Positions 54,877-63,618 are shown, counted from the first letter of the stretch. The stretch: DNA of 64,000 bases from Kitasatospora mediocidica KCTC 9733 (GCF_000744225.1 NZ_JQLN01000004.1:1302001-1366000), one strand, 5' to 3'. Numbers and translations: made by a program. The notes: generated by a model not told the origin, from the sequence alone.

Positions 54877-55482
54877 GTGGTGCCGACGACCGCTCCGCGC
54901 TACGACGCGGTGCTCTGCGACCTCGACGGGGTGCTGCGGCACTGGCCCGCCATGGACGACCTCGAACGCGGCCACGGGCTCGAGGTCGGCACGGTCCTGG
55001 CGGCGGCCTTCGCGCCCGGCCGGCTGGAACCGGCGATCACCGGCGCGGTCACCGACGAGCAGTGGCGGGCCGCCGTGGTCGCGGACCTCACGGCGACCTG
55101 CGGCTCCGCCGAGCGCGCCCGCGCCGCCGTCGCGTCCTGGTCGGCGATGCTGCCGCGGATCGACCAGGGGGTACTGGCCCTGCTCACCGCCGCCCGCCGG
55201 ACCACCACCCTGGGACTGCTCTCCAACGCCACCACCCGACTTGAGCGGGACCTCGACCGGCAAGGCCTCGGCGACCTGGCGGACGTCGTGGTGAACACCG
55301 CCCGTATCGGCGTCGCGAAGCCCGATCCGCAGGTCTACCGGATCGCCGCCGACCGGGTCGGCGCGGCCGTGGAGCGCTGCCTGTTCATCGACGACAGCCT
55401 CACCAACGTCCTCGCGGCGCGCGCGGTGGGGATGGCCGCGATCCACTTCCGCGACATCGCGGACCTGCGCGGAGAGCTCTGA
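54877..55482 (+). CDS. HAD-family hydrolase
   Basis: A 201-residue haloacid-dehalogenase-superfamily phosphatase. Motif I is CDLDGVL with the nucleophile Asp (near residue 13), motif II is LLSNAT (near 119), motif III Lys is in GVAKPDPQVY, and motif IV is FIDDS. The insert between I and II is a small helical cap. The substrate, likely a small phosphorylated metabolite, is unknown. Two adjacent GTG codons (54877, 54880) could start it. It is divergent from the cellulase gene. Confidence 0.88.
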   Translation: MVPTTAPRYDAVLCDLDGVLRHWPAMDDLERGHGLEVGTVLAAAFAPGRLEPAITGAVTDEQWRAAVVADLTATCGSAERARAAVASWSAMLPRIDQGVLALLTAARRTTTLGLLSNATTRLERDLDRQGLGDLADVVVNTARIGVAKPDPQVYRIAADRVGAAVERCLFIDDSLTNVLAARAVGMAAIHFRDIADLRGEL

Positions 55483-55683
55483 GCGGCGGCACGGCCCGGT
55501 TCACCGGCCCGGCCCAGCCGGCCACCGCGCAGCACCACGATGCCACCCTCGCAGGCCGGCCGGACCCCGGCGACGGCCTGGGCAGCGGTCGCGGCCGACG
55601 CCGGGCCGGCGCAAGCTGGCGACGGCGATCCCTGCCCCGGTGCATCCCGGGGAATTTCTTTCCTCCAGAACTAATCTGCCAGG

Positions 55684-55724
55684 GATTACATCGCCGTACG
55701 AATATGTCGAAGTCCGATGTAATC
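55684..55724. promoter_or_regulatory. Inverted repeat flanking the probable promoter of the MFS gene
   Basis: GATTACATCG (55684-55693) and CGATGTAATC (55715-55724) are perfect 10-base arms whose centres lie 31 bases apart, about three helical turns, ending 7 bases before the GTG start. The AT-rich centre may hold the -10 region. The layout suits a repressor; the regulator is not adjacent. Confidence 0.55.
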
Positions 55725-55731
55725 TCAGCAT

Positions 55732-57219
55732 GTGAACAGACGCAGCACCCCCGGCGGCGCCGCAACGGCCCCACGCCCGCACCCCGCGACGGCGGTCGCG
55801 CCCCGCCTGCGCACACTGCTGACCACCGAGCGCCCGCGTCCCGACCTGGTCCGGGAGCACCCGCTGGCCTGGCGGCTGGCGGTGGCCACTGTCTGCTTCG
55901 GCGCCTTCATGGGCCAACTGGACGCCAGCATCGTCACCCTGACCTACCGCCCGCTGCGCACCGAGTTCCACTCCACGCCGGCCGGCGTGGAGTGGGTCTC
56001 GCTGGCCTACCTGCTGACCCTGGTCGCCTTCCTGGTCCCGGTCGGCCGGCTCTCCGACGTGCACGGCCGCAAACTGATGTACCTCTACGGCTTCGCCGTC
56101 TTCACCGCGGCCTCCGCCGCCTGCGGCCTGGCGCCCGGCCTCACGCTGCTCGTCGTCTTCCGGGTGGTCCAGGCCGTCGGCGCGGCGCTCATGCAGGCCA
56201 ACAGCGTGGCGCTGGTCACCACCAGTGCGCCGCCGGGCCGGATGCGTGCGGCGCTCGGTATCCAGGCGGCCGGGCAGGCCGTCGGGCTCGCGCTCGGCCC
56301 GACCATCGGCGGTGCGCTGGTGGCCACCCTCGGCTGGCGTTGGGTCTTCGGGGTGAACGTGCCGATCGGCGTCGTCGCCCTGGTCGCCGGACACTACCTG
56401 CTGCCCCGCACCCGCGACTGCGTGCGCTCGACCCGGATCGACACGATCGGCGTAGCGCTGCTCGCCGCGACCACCACCTTCGCGCTGCTCGCACTGTCGG
56501 TCGCCTCCGGGCTCGGCCTGCCCGGCTGGACCGCGGGCGCGCTGGCCGTCCTCTCCGTCGGCGCCGGCTGGGCCTTCGCCCGGCGCCAGAGCCGCAGTGC
56601 GAACCCGCTGGTCGACCTGCGGCTGCTGCGCACCGGCCGGATCGGCCCCGGGCTGGTGGCCGGGCTCTGCGGCTACCTGGTGCTGTTCGGCCCGCTCGTC
56701 CTGGTCCCGGCCGCGCTGACCCGGCACGGCAGCTCGGCACTGGCTGTCGGTCTGGTCCTGACCGCGCTCCCGGTCGGCTTCGCCGTCGCCGCGACCTCCG
56801 CCGAGCGCCTGTTGCCGCGCGGCTGGGACGACACCCGTCGCTGCCGGGCCGGCGCGGCGGGCTGCGTGGCGGCGCTGGTGCTGCTCGCGCTGCTGCCGCA
56901 GCAGGCCGCCGTGCTGCCCTGGCCGCTCGCCTTGCTGGGGCTGGCACTGGGCACCTTCGTGCCGGCCAACAACGCCCTGGTGATGAAGGCCATCCCCACC
57001 GCCTCGGCAGGGACCGGCGGCGGCATGGTGAACATGACCCGGGGCCTGGGCACCGCGATCGGCGTCGCGGCCGTGACACTCGCGCTGCACCTGGTGCCCG
57101 GCGACGCGGGCGCGCGGACCGCCGTCCTGACGCTGCTGGCCTTCGCCGTGCTGGCGCTGGCGACGACGCTCCCGATCCGCAGTCACCGGCCCGGCCGGGT
57201 GAGCCAGCCGCAGCGCTGA
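55732..57219 (+). CDS. MFS drug exporter (DHA2-like)
   Basis: A 495-residue transporter with about 14 helices. MGQLDASIVTLTYRPL at helix 1 is typical of the DHA2 family. LVPVGRLSDVHGRKLMYLYG is motif A, and GQAVGLALGPTIGGALVATLGWRW is motif C. It probably exports a drug-like compound by proton antiport. GTG 55732 has no ribosome-binding site and follows the inverted repeat closely, so the mRNA may be leaderless. A regulator gene is not next to it. Confidence 0.9.
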   Translation: MNRRSTPGGAATAPRPHPATAVAPRLRTLLTTERPRPDLVREHPLAWRLAVATVCFGAFMGQLDASIVTLTYRPLRTEFHSTPAGVEWVSLAYLLTLVAFLVPVGRLSDVHGRKLMYLYGFAVFTAASAACGLAPGLTLLVVFRVVQAVGAALMQANSVALVTTSAPPGRMRAALGIQAAGQAVGLALGPTIGGALVATLGWRWVFGVNVPIGVVALVAGHYLLPRTRDCVRSTRIDTIGVALLAATTTFALLALSVASGLGLPGWTAGALAVLSVGAGWAFARRQSRSANPLVDLRLLRTGRIGPGLVAGLCGYLVLFGPLVLVPAALTRHGSSALAVGLVLTALPVGFAVAATSAERLLPRGWDDTRRCRAGAAGCVAALVLLALLPQQAAVLPWPLALLGLALGTFVPANNALVMKAIPTASAGTGGGMVNMTRGLGTAIGVAAVTLALHLVPGDAGARTAVLTLLAFAVLALATTLPIRSHRPGRVSQPQR

Positions 57220-57310
57220 GCCCATCGACCGGGATTTCACGCAGAGTTTGCGATGCGCTACGCTCCGCGATGACGCGCGTGGCGGTACGCGCACGGAGGA
57301 CCGGGAGCAG

Positions 57311-57394
57311 GTGACCGAGGGGATGGCGCAGGAGCACGGCCTCCGGCCCGGTCGGCGCCGCGCGGGCCGCCCTCTGCCCGGAGGGGTGCGATGA
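57311..57394 (+). CDS. Possible 27-residue leader ORF coupled to the next gene
   Basis: GTG 57311 with GGAGGACCGGGAG before it opens 27 codons (VTEGMAQEHGLRPGRRRAG, then a short Arg/Gly tail). The stop overlaps the start of the terpene-cyclase-like gene as ATGA. The tight overlap and ribosome-binding site suggest translational coupling, but the peptide has no recognised family and may only serve that purpose. Confidence 0.35.
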   Translation: MTEGMAQEHGLRPGRRRAGRPLPGGVR

Positions 57395-59268
57395 GCGGTT
57401 CGGCCCTGCTTCCGGTGCCCGGCGCCCGGCGCGGACGGCCCGCCGACCCCGGGGTACTGCGTAGCCGGGACCTGCTGGCCCAACGGCTGGCCGCCAGGAT
57501 GGGCACCGACGGACTGCTCGCGGCACCCGGCGAGAGCCGGCTTCTCGAGTCCGCACTCGCCCTGCACCTCCTGACCGTGGAACAGGCCGAGCCGTCGGCG
57601 GCCGAGCGCCTGCGGCACTACCTGCGCGGCGCGCTCGACGGGCAGCCGACGGACCCGGTGCAACGCGCGATCGCCCGGGCCGCGCTCGGCGAGCACGTAC
57701 CGGGCGGGAGCCTGACGGGCGGGAGCCTGACGGGCGGGAGCCTGACGGGCGGGAGCCTGACCGGTGGCAGCCTGACCGGCCTGCGCCACGGCGGCCCGGT
57801 CGGCGCCGGCGCGGCAACGGCCGCGAAAGCGGCGCTCGGTGGCGGGCCCGACTCCCTCATGTTCCGCGCCGTCCTGGCCGAACTCGGCGTCGCCGACCTC
57901 CCCCGGCTCGTGCCGGGCGAGTTCGGCGGGCCCGACCAGCCCGGAGCGCACCAGCTGGAGCTGGCGGCCGTCAGGGTGCTGGCCGCGCACGGCGCGGGGA
58001 CCCCGCGCGCGGTCACCGGCCAGGACTGGGCCGCCCTCGCCCCCGCCTGCCGTCCGGGCCCGGCGGCGGAGGGCAACCAGCTGGCCCGGCTGCTCGGCCT
58101 GCTCGCGCTGCGCCGCAACCCGGCCTACCGTCCGGCCGTGCGACGCGCCCTGCCCGACCTCGCCGACGCCCAACGACCGGACGGCGGCCTGCCGTTCATC
58201 ACCGGCATGGACGTCCTCGGTACGGCGGCGGCCGGCCTCGCGCTGCTCGACGCCCGCTGGTCGGGACCCCAACCAGGCGTGATGGCCGACGCGTTGGCCG
58301 CCCGGCAGAACCCGGACGGCGGCTTCGGCTGCCACCCGGGGGTCTCGCAGAGTGACGTCGAGACCACCTCGCGCTGCGTCGAGTTGCTGCGCAGCGTCGC
58401 CCCCGGCCGCCACCACGGGACGATCACGGCCGCCGAGGAACACCTGATCGCCCAGCGCAATCCGAACGGTGGCTTCCCGGCCGCCACCCGCGGCGCGCCG
58501 TCCGAACTCGTCACGACGGCGGCCGTGGTGGCCGCCCTCGCCGCCAATCCCGCCCACCACCGGACCGTCGCGGAGGCCCGGCGCTTCGTCGCCGTACTCC
58601 AGCAGGCGGACGGCTCCTTCGGGCAGAGCCGCAACGGCAGCGCCACCGACGCCGTCGTCCGCGCCGTACTCGCCCTCACGCCCGCCCCGGATCCGGTGCC
58701 CACGAGCTCCCTCGCCGGTGCGCGTCCGGCCGACGCCGACCGGCCCGGCGGCGGCAACCGGCCGGTAGGCGAGCGGCAGGTCGGTGCCCGTGGCCAGGAG
58801 AGTGCCGCCGACCGGCTGCGGGCCGTCGGCTGGCTCGCCGCGACGCAGCACGAGGACGGTGGTTGGGGCCGTCAGCCCGAGGAGCCCAGCGACCCGGTCA
58901 GTACCGCCGGCGCGGCGGTCGCCCTCAGCCTCTCGCCCACCACACACGCCGGGCGCGGCACCCGCCCCGCCCTGCTCCGCGCACTGGAACACCTGGTCGC
59001 CACCCGGGCACCGGACGGCGGCTACCGCGGCCGACCCGAGCAGGTCGGTCCGTGGCATCTGCCGTACGACGTACCGGTGTTGACCGAGATCGCGGTCCTG
59101 CTGGGCCTGGCCCGCGCCACCGCGGCCGGCCCGGTCGGCGAACCCACCGTCCTCGCCGCACTCGAGCCCACGCCCAGACCCACGCCATGCCCTGCGCCCG
59201 GCCAGGCGCCTGGCTCCGGGCCGGGCTCGACGCTCATGCCGCTGGTCGACCTCACCCGCCGGCGATGA
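57391..59268 (+). CDS. Terpene-cyclase/prenyltransferase-like repeat protein
   Basis: A 625-residue protein built of alpha/alpha hairpin repeats like squalene-hopene cyclase and class II diterpene cyclases. QW-like turns recur: RPDGGLPF, NPDGGFGCHPG, NPNGGFPAATRG, ADGSFGQS, EDGGWGRQP and PDGGYRGR. The catalytic DxDD motif is not evident; the matching turn reads SQSDVETTSR. Activity as a cyclase is therefore doubtful. Five copies of a GGSLT unit sit at about residues 105-128. GGAGGGG precedes ATG 57391. There is no prenyl-diphosphate synthase nearby. It converges on the MerR gene. Confidence 0.72.
   Translation: MSGSALLPVPGARRGRPADPGVLRSRDLLAQRLAARMGTDGLLAAPGESRLLESALALHLLTVEQAEPSAAERLRHYLRGALDGQPTDPVQRAIARAALGEHVPGGSLTGGSLTGGSLTGGSLTGGSLTGLRHGGPVGAGAATAAKAALGGGPDSLMFRAVLAELGVADLPRLVPGEFGGPDQPGAHQLELAAVRVLAAHGAGTPRAVTGQDWAALAPACRPGPAAEGNQLARLLGLLALRRNPAYRPAVRRALPDLADAQRPDGGLPFITGMDVLGTAAAGLALLDARWSGPQPGVMADALAARQNPDGGFGCHPGVSQSDVETTSRCVELLRSVAPGRHHGTITAAEEHLIAQRNPNGGFPAATRGAPSELVTTAAVVAALAANPAHHRTVAEARRFVAVLQQADGSFGQSRNGSATDAVVRAVLALTPAPDPVPTSSLAGARPADADRPGGGNRPVGERQVGARGQESAADRLRAVGWLAATQHEDGGWGRQPEEPSDPVSTAGAAVALSLSPTTHAGRGTRPALLRALEHLVATRAPDGGYRGRPEQVGPWHLPYDVPVLTEIAVLLGLARATAAGPVGEPTVLAALEPTPRPTPCPAPGQAPGSGPGSTLMPLVDLTRRR
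57702..57776 (+). repeat. 15-base minisatellite coding for GGSLT units
   Basis: Four exact tandem copies of GGGCGGGAGCCTGAC and one copy with three changes, in frame within the cyclase-like gene. The fifth, diverged copy suggests that the array grew by slippage from the others. Confidence 0.92.
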
Positions 59269-59300
59269 CCAGCCACATCAGGCGTGCGGTCTCCTCAGCG

Positions 59301-59714
59301 CTAAGCCGGGCGACCGGACGCCGCGCCGACCTCGGCGACCAGCCCCGCCGTCGCGCCCGGCTCCCCCGCACCGAGCTCCGCGCCGAGCTCCGCGACCAGC
59401 ATCCGCCGGGTCTCGCGCATCGTCGCCATCGAGGCGTCGATGGACCGGATCTGGGCACGCAACCGCTCCTGGGCCGGCTCGCAGGGGGCCAGCCTGCCGT
59501 CCTCGGCGAAGCAGGGCAGCAGGCTGGCGACGGCCACGAGGTCGAGCCCGACCTCCAGCAGCAGCCTGATCCGCCGCACCCGTTCGATCGCCTCGGGCGG
59601 GAAGTCCCGGTAGCCGTTCGAGCGGCGCCGCGAGGGCAGCAGCCCGCAACCGTCGTAGTGGCGCAGCGCCCGGGAGCTGACCCCGGTCCGCGTCGCCAGC
59701 TCGCTGATCAGCAT
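59301..59714 (-). CDS. MerR-family transcriptional regulator
   Basis: A 137-residue regulator. The winged helix-turn-helix is at residues 1-70 (MLISELATRTGVSSRALRHY, then RRSNGYRDFPPEAIERVRRI). A dimerisation coiled coil (about 80-115, PAQERLRAQIRSIDASMATM) and a short Ala/Gly/Glu tail follow. No Cys pair for metals is placed as in CueR or MerR, so it may sense an organic compound. ATG 59714 is the family start; the frame extends to 59777 without similarity. A MerR-type promoter lies between it and the divergent amidohydrolase gene. Confidence 0.9.
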   Translation of the reverse strand: MLISELATRTGVSSRALRHYDGCGLLPSRRRSNGYRDFPPEAIERVRRIRLLLEVGLDLVAVASLLPCFAEDGRLAPCEPAQERLRAQIRSIDASMATMRETRRMLVAELGAELGAGEPGATAGLVAEVGAASGRPA

Positions 59715-59764
59715 CGCCACCCCCGATTCCGCGCCGCATTCAGCGCTGCGTGACCTCGGCGCTC

Positions 59765-59795
59765 TTGACCTTGTCACCGGTGTCAGACTTTAGCT
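59765..59795 (+). promoter_or_regulatory. MerR-type promoter with 19-base spacer
   Basis: TTGACC (59765-59770) and TTAGCT (59790-59795) are separated by 19 bases containing CACCGGTG at the dyad centre (59775-59782). Long spacers with a dyad between -35 and -10 are the mark of MerR-activated promoters. It reads toward the amidohydrolase gene, whose GTG lies about 54 bases downstream. Confidence 0.65.
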
Positions 59796-59848
59796 TGGCG
59801 GTCGACCACCCTCCCGAGAGCATTCCCACGGACCGGAGCTGATCTCCC

Positions 59849-60634
59849 GTGCTGTTCGACCTCCACGCCCATGTCACCGTCGACGTCCCCGCCCAGCTGG
59901 CCCGCGCCCGGCTGGCCGGCGTCGGGCGCAGCGTGCTGCTGGCCACCCGTACGCACCCCGAGGCGCCGTCGACGCTGGAGGGGCTGCGGGCCGAGTTCGC
60001 CCGGCTGGGCGCCGTGGTCGCGGGGGCCCGGGCGTCGAGCGACGAGTTCGAGCGGGCGACGGCCGAGCTGTACGCGGCGCTGGACGCCCACCCCGGCGAG
60101 GTGGTGGGCTTCGCGCCGGTCCGGCTGGGGCTGAGCGCCGAGGAGACCGGCGGCTGGCTGGAACGGCAGCTCGCCCGGCCCGACGTCGTCGGGATCGGCG
60201 AGGTCACTCCGGCCCCCGACCGCGCCCAGCTGATCGAACCGGTGCTGGCCGCCGCCGCCGAACTGGGCCACGTGCCGGTGCTGGTGCACGGCTTCGCCCC
60301 CAACACCGCAGCGGATCTGCGCAGTTACGCGGAGCTGGCGGCACGCTTCCCGCGCGTACCGGTCGTGGTGGGCGCGTTCGGCGGCCTCAACTGGCTGGAG
60401 CTCCTCGACCTGGCGCTGGAGCGGCCGAACCTGTACATCGACCTGTCCAGCGCCCTTCAGGTGTTCGCCGTCCGGGCGGCGGTCCGGGAGTTGCCGACCC
60501 GCTGCCTGTTCGGGTCGAACACCCCCTACGGCGATGTGCTCGCCGCCCGCGCCACGGTGGAGGCGGCCGTCACCGATCCCGCCGTCCTGGAGCTGGTCCT
60601 CGGGGGCAACCTCGCCCGGCTGCTGGCCTCCTGA
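59849..60634 (+). CDS. Metal-dependent amidohydrolase-like protein
   Basis: A 261-residue TIM-barrel protein of the amidohydrolase superfamily. The N-terminal FDLHAHV supplies the His-x-His metal ligands. GIGEV (about residue 112), VLVHGFA (about 143) and GSNTPYGD (about 218-225) occupy the later ligand positions; the last reads N-T-P where an Asp is usual. The substrate is unknown. GTG 59849 opens the barrel directly. It is divergent from the MerR gene and has its own MerR-type promoter, suggesting that the regulator controls it. Confidence 0.78.
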   Translation: MLFDLHAHVTVDVPAQLARARLAGVGRSVLLATRTHPEAPSTLEGLRAEFARLGAVVAGARASSDEFERATAELYAALDAHPGEVVGFAPVRLGLSAEETGGWLERQLARPDVVGIGEVTPAPDRAQLIEPVLAAAAELGHVPVLVHGFAPNTAADLRSYAELAARFPRVPVVVGAFGGLNWLELLDLALERPNLYIDLSSALQVFAVRAAVRELPTRCLFGSNTPYGDVLAARATVEAAVTDPAVLELVLGGNLARLLAS

Positions 60635-60654
60635 GCACCGGAGCCGACAGACGG

Positions 60655-60692
60655 GTGGGGGACGGCGGCCCGTTTCGGCCGCCGTCCCCCAC
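60655..60692. terminator. Bidirectional terminator hairpin
   Basis: Perfect 16-base arms (60655-60670 and 60677-60692) beginning GTGGGGGACGG, with a 6-base loop, between convergent stops at 60634 and 60705. Confidence 0.92.
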
Positions 60693-60704
60693 GCCATGCG
60701 CTCG

Positions 60705-62945
60705 CTAGCGGCGGGCGGCCGCCAGGCGGGTGCTGTCGTCCGGTCCGTACGGCACCGGGGTGGCGATCCCGGCGGGCTCCAGCGGCCGGGCGGCCACCGT
60801 CACGCCGCCGGCCGTCGCCGGAGCGGCGGCGTGCGAGCGGGCGAGGCCGCGCGCGAGGGCGGGCTGGGCCGGGGCCGCGAGGGTCTGCACGGTCACCGCG
60901 GTCTGCCCCGCGTCGGGAGCCAGCCAGCCGGACAGCTCACCGGCGTAGGCCGAGCCGACCGGCGTACTGGCCGGGGCCGGGGTGGTGGCGCCGGCCTGGT
61001 GCACCTGGACGGTGCCGTTCGGCGCGGTCACCGGGACCTGGACGCCGCTGGGCGCGGAGACGGTCACGGTCGAGCCCACCTGGTAGGCCGTCACGGTCCC
61101 GGCCGCCACGGCCGCGTTCCACGCCGCCTGGTTCTGCAGCTGGGTGGCGATGTCCTTCATCGACAGGTTGACCAGTGGGGCGTCGGCGTTGAGCAGCCCC
61201 TGGTAGCCGGCCAGGATCTGGTTGAGCACCGGGTAGGCGATCCGGTCCTCGGCGAAGTTGGACTGGTGCAGCACCTCGGGCGTCGGGTCGTTGCCGAGCA
61301 CCCGCTGCATCGCGATCTTCGCCTCGGTCGGCACGATGGCGTTCTGGTAGCCGGTGGTCTCGTCCAGCGGAGCGGCCAGGCAGGTGGAGCCGGCCGAGCT
61401 GCTGCAGATCCCGCTGCCGCCCTGGGCGGTGGCGGTGTAGAGCCAGTTGTACTCGTCGGCCTCCTCGGCCGCGGTGGCGGCGTTGTAGTAGACGTCGATC
61501 TGGTGGCGCGGCACGGTCAGCGCCGACCCGACCTGGCGCGCCGCGGACTCGGCGGACCCGTTGGAGGCCAGCGAGGTGATCCCGAGCGCGGTCAGCGCCG
61601 GGGCCAGGTTCGGGTTGTCCTGGGTCTGCTGGGGCGAGATCGCCAGGCCGGAGCTCTGGTTGGTGACCAGGGTGCCCGGGTCGACCGGGATGCCCTTGCC
61701 CTGGGCCCAGGTGAGGTTGGTCTGGGCCGCGGCGGTGACGGTGGCCTGGCTGGTCCACTGGGTCGCGCCGGTGGCGTCGGTGCTGCACACCCACGGCACG
61801 ACGGTCACGTTCTGCACGCAGCCGAGGAAGCCGCGGCCGTACGTTCCGTTGATCCAGCGGAAGGCACTGGCGTTGGCCGCGAACTCCTGCTCGACGGGGT
61901 CGGTGCCGACCGCGTTGACCACGGTGTCGCTGCCGCTGCCGTCGACCGCCAGGTCCAGCGTGAGGTTGTTGGCGGCCTCCCACTGCTTGGCGAAGTCCAC
62001 GTCGGCGGCCGTCATCCGGATCGGGATGCCGTCGGGGCTGCCCGCGTCGGGCGTGCAACCCGACTCGCCCAGCGTGCACTTGTGGGTCGTGCTCCACCGG
62101 CTGTCGGTGAGCAGCGTGTCATCGACGTGGACGGACAGGTAGTCGCGGTCGTAGCCGAGGTGGACGCCCTGGGTCATCCAGTCGACGACGCCGCGGGCCA
62201 ACAGCCGCCACTGCTGCTGGTACTGGTTGAAGGCGAAGGTGGTGACCAACTCGTCGTGCCCGTCGTGATGGTAGTCACCGAGCAGGCTGCCGGCCGCGGT
62301 GGTCCCGGGAATCGTCATGGTGACCAGCGGAGTGAAGCTCGCTCCGGTCGCCTCGGTGGCCAGCGGGGTGGAGAGGAATCCGTAACTCTCGATCACATTC
62401 GGGTTGTTGTCCTCGAACGGGACGGTGCCCTTGAGGTAGCCGAACGCCCCGGCCGTGCCGGCGGCGGTGACCTGCCCGGTCATCCCGTCCAACTGGCCGA
62501 GATAGCCCGGGTTCTGCGGCCAGTTGAGACCAACGGCCGGCTGTGGATAGGTATTGGCGTCCACCTGGCGGACGCCGTAGGACTGCTCGTAGCTGTTCAG
62601 CGCGTTCGTCTCGGCGCTGCCGGTGCCCAGCGCGTTGGCGCTGGAGAGCACCACCGCCTGGTACTTGGCCTCGACCGTGCCGTCCGGCGCGGTGCCGGTC
62701 AGGAACGCGGCGTTGACGACCGGGCGGTTCGGGTCGGAGGTCAGCACCGTCGTGTACGGGATGCCCTCGCCGATCAGCTCGGCGGTGATGGCCGCCACCG
62801 TGGGTCCGCCGTCGTCCACGACCAGGACCCGCAGGTCGGTCCGGAACGGTGCGGCGGTGTCCGCGTGCGCCATCGCGGTCGGTACCCCCAGAGCAAGGAG
62901 TCCGGCCGCGGTCAGCGCAGCGGCCCATCGGTTTCTGAAGCCCAT
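60705..62945 (-). CDS. Secreted Agd3-like protein (CE18-type deacetylase relative)
   Basis: A 746-residue exported protein. The signal peptide (MGFRNRWAAALTAAGLLAL... to about residue 29) is followed by a beta-rich N-terminal part (LRVLVVDDGGPTVAAITAEL). A central region resembles Agd3 polysaccharide deacetylases: HVDDTLLTDSRW, IRMTAADVDFAKQWEAANN and FRWINGTYGRGFLGC. In that family the last segment usually has His residues (an N-H-T-x-x-H-like pattern) that bind the metal; here they are Gly and Arg. A C-terminal beta domain ends the protein. GGAGG precedes ATG 62945. It may bind rather than deacetylate an extracellular polysaccharide. Confidence 0.7.
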   Translation of the reverse strand: MGFRNRWAAALTAAGLLALGVPTAMAHADTAAPFRTDLRVLVVDDGGPTVAAITAELIGEGIPYTTVLTSDPNRPVVNAAFLTGTAPDGTVEAKYQAVVLSSANALGTGSAETNALNSYEQSYGVRQVDANTYPQPAVGLNWPQNPGYLGQLDGMTGQVTAAGTAGAFGYLKGTVPFEDNNPNVIESYGFLSTPLATEATGASFTPLVTMTIPGTTAAGSLLGDYHHDGHDELVTTFAFNQYQQQWRLLARGVVDWMTQGVHLGYDRDYLSVHVDDTLLTDSRWSTTHKCTLGESGCTPDAGSPDGIPIRMTAADVDFAKQWEAANNLTLDLAVDGSGSDTVVNAVGTDPVEQEFAANASAFRWINGTYGRGFLGCVQNVTVVPWVCSTDATGATQWTSQATVTAAAQTNLTWAQGKGIPVDPGTLVTNQSSGLAISPQQTQDNPNLAPALTALGITSLASNGSAESAARQVGSALTVPRHQIDVYYNAATAAEEADEYNWLYTATAQGGSGICSSSAGSTCLAAPLDETTGYQNAIVPTEAKIAMQRVLGNDPTPEVLHQSNFAEDRIAYPVLNQILAGYQGLLNADAPLVNLSMKDIATQLQNQAAWNAAVAAGTVTAYQVGSTVTVSAPSGVQVPVTAPNGTVQVHQAGATTPAPASTPVGSAYAGELSGWLAPDAGQTAVTVQTLAAPAQPALARGLARSHAAAPATAGGVTVAARPLEPAGIATPVPYGPDDSTRLAAARR

Positions 62946-63618
62946 GTGGTTTCCTCCACGGAGAGAGGCACGCGCGCTCGCTCGTGCCTCGATAGACAAG
63001 CCGCGGCCGCGGGGCTGCCCGCGTGCGGATGTTCCGGTGGATCCCCCCGTCGGCACCCCCCGGGCACAGCCGGTTGGGCACCGCCCCGGGCCCCAGCAGG
63101 GACCCGGTCGTGGTCGGACCGCCGCACCGGGCCGGAGCGATCGAGTCGCAATCCTGTGGTGAGGCCCCGTGCTGCGGCGACGGGACGAAACCTAACGCAG
63201 GGTCAGCCGGGTCGACCAGAGGGTGATTCCGCGCGGCGGCGGCGCGGTGTCCGAGTTCCGCTTCTCCGCCGGAGCACCCTCGGCCGCACTGGACCACGCG
63301 CCGTGGACGGACGGCGGGTGCGCCCCACCGGTATGCCTAGGCCACGGGCATGTTCATGACCGCCCTGCGCGTCCTACCCACCGGTACCCGCAGGACCCGC
63401 AGACCGCCGTCGCCCGACCCGATGCGACGGGCTTAATGGCGAGAACTCACTCTCCCGGGACTGTTCCGAGGCGGCATGGCGCGGGCCCTCGACCCGGATC
63501 CCGCCATGCCTCGCGCGCGCGAGCGGCGGGGTCGGCGTGCAATCCGATGATCACACTTGCTAAGTTGCGCAACTACGCACACTGCTGGTGACCGGTCGAG
63601 GAACGAGGACACCCGGGC
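62946..63618. other. Divergent intergenic region between the Agd3-like and LCP genes
   Basis: A gap of 673 bases. No frame here shows family resemblance or a good ribosome-binding site. The left part should hold the promoter of the leftward secreted protein gene, and the right part that of the LCP gene. The most distinct element is the palindrome at 63563-63574. Confidence 0.5.
63563..63574. promoter_or_regulatory. Perfect palindrome AGTTGCGCAACT upstream of the LCP gene
   Basis: A 12-base perfect palindrome 45 bases before the LCP-family start, in a locally AT-richer patch. Its place fits an operator near the promoter. The binding protein is not known. Confidence 0.45.

Noticed and set aside
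54735..54877. CebR operator before the cellulase gene
   Set aside because: Looked for TGGGAGCGCTCCCA; no acceptable match was found.
57702..57776. Possible CRISPR-like array
   Set aside because: Tandem 15-base units without spacers, in frame inside a coding gene.
55501..59058. An 1185-codon minus-strand frame
   Set aside because: Antisense to the MFS and cyclase-like genes, without domain or start signal.
60534..63359. A 941-codon plus-strand frame
   Set aside because: Antisense to the Agd3-like gene, which has a signal peptide and ribosome-binding site.
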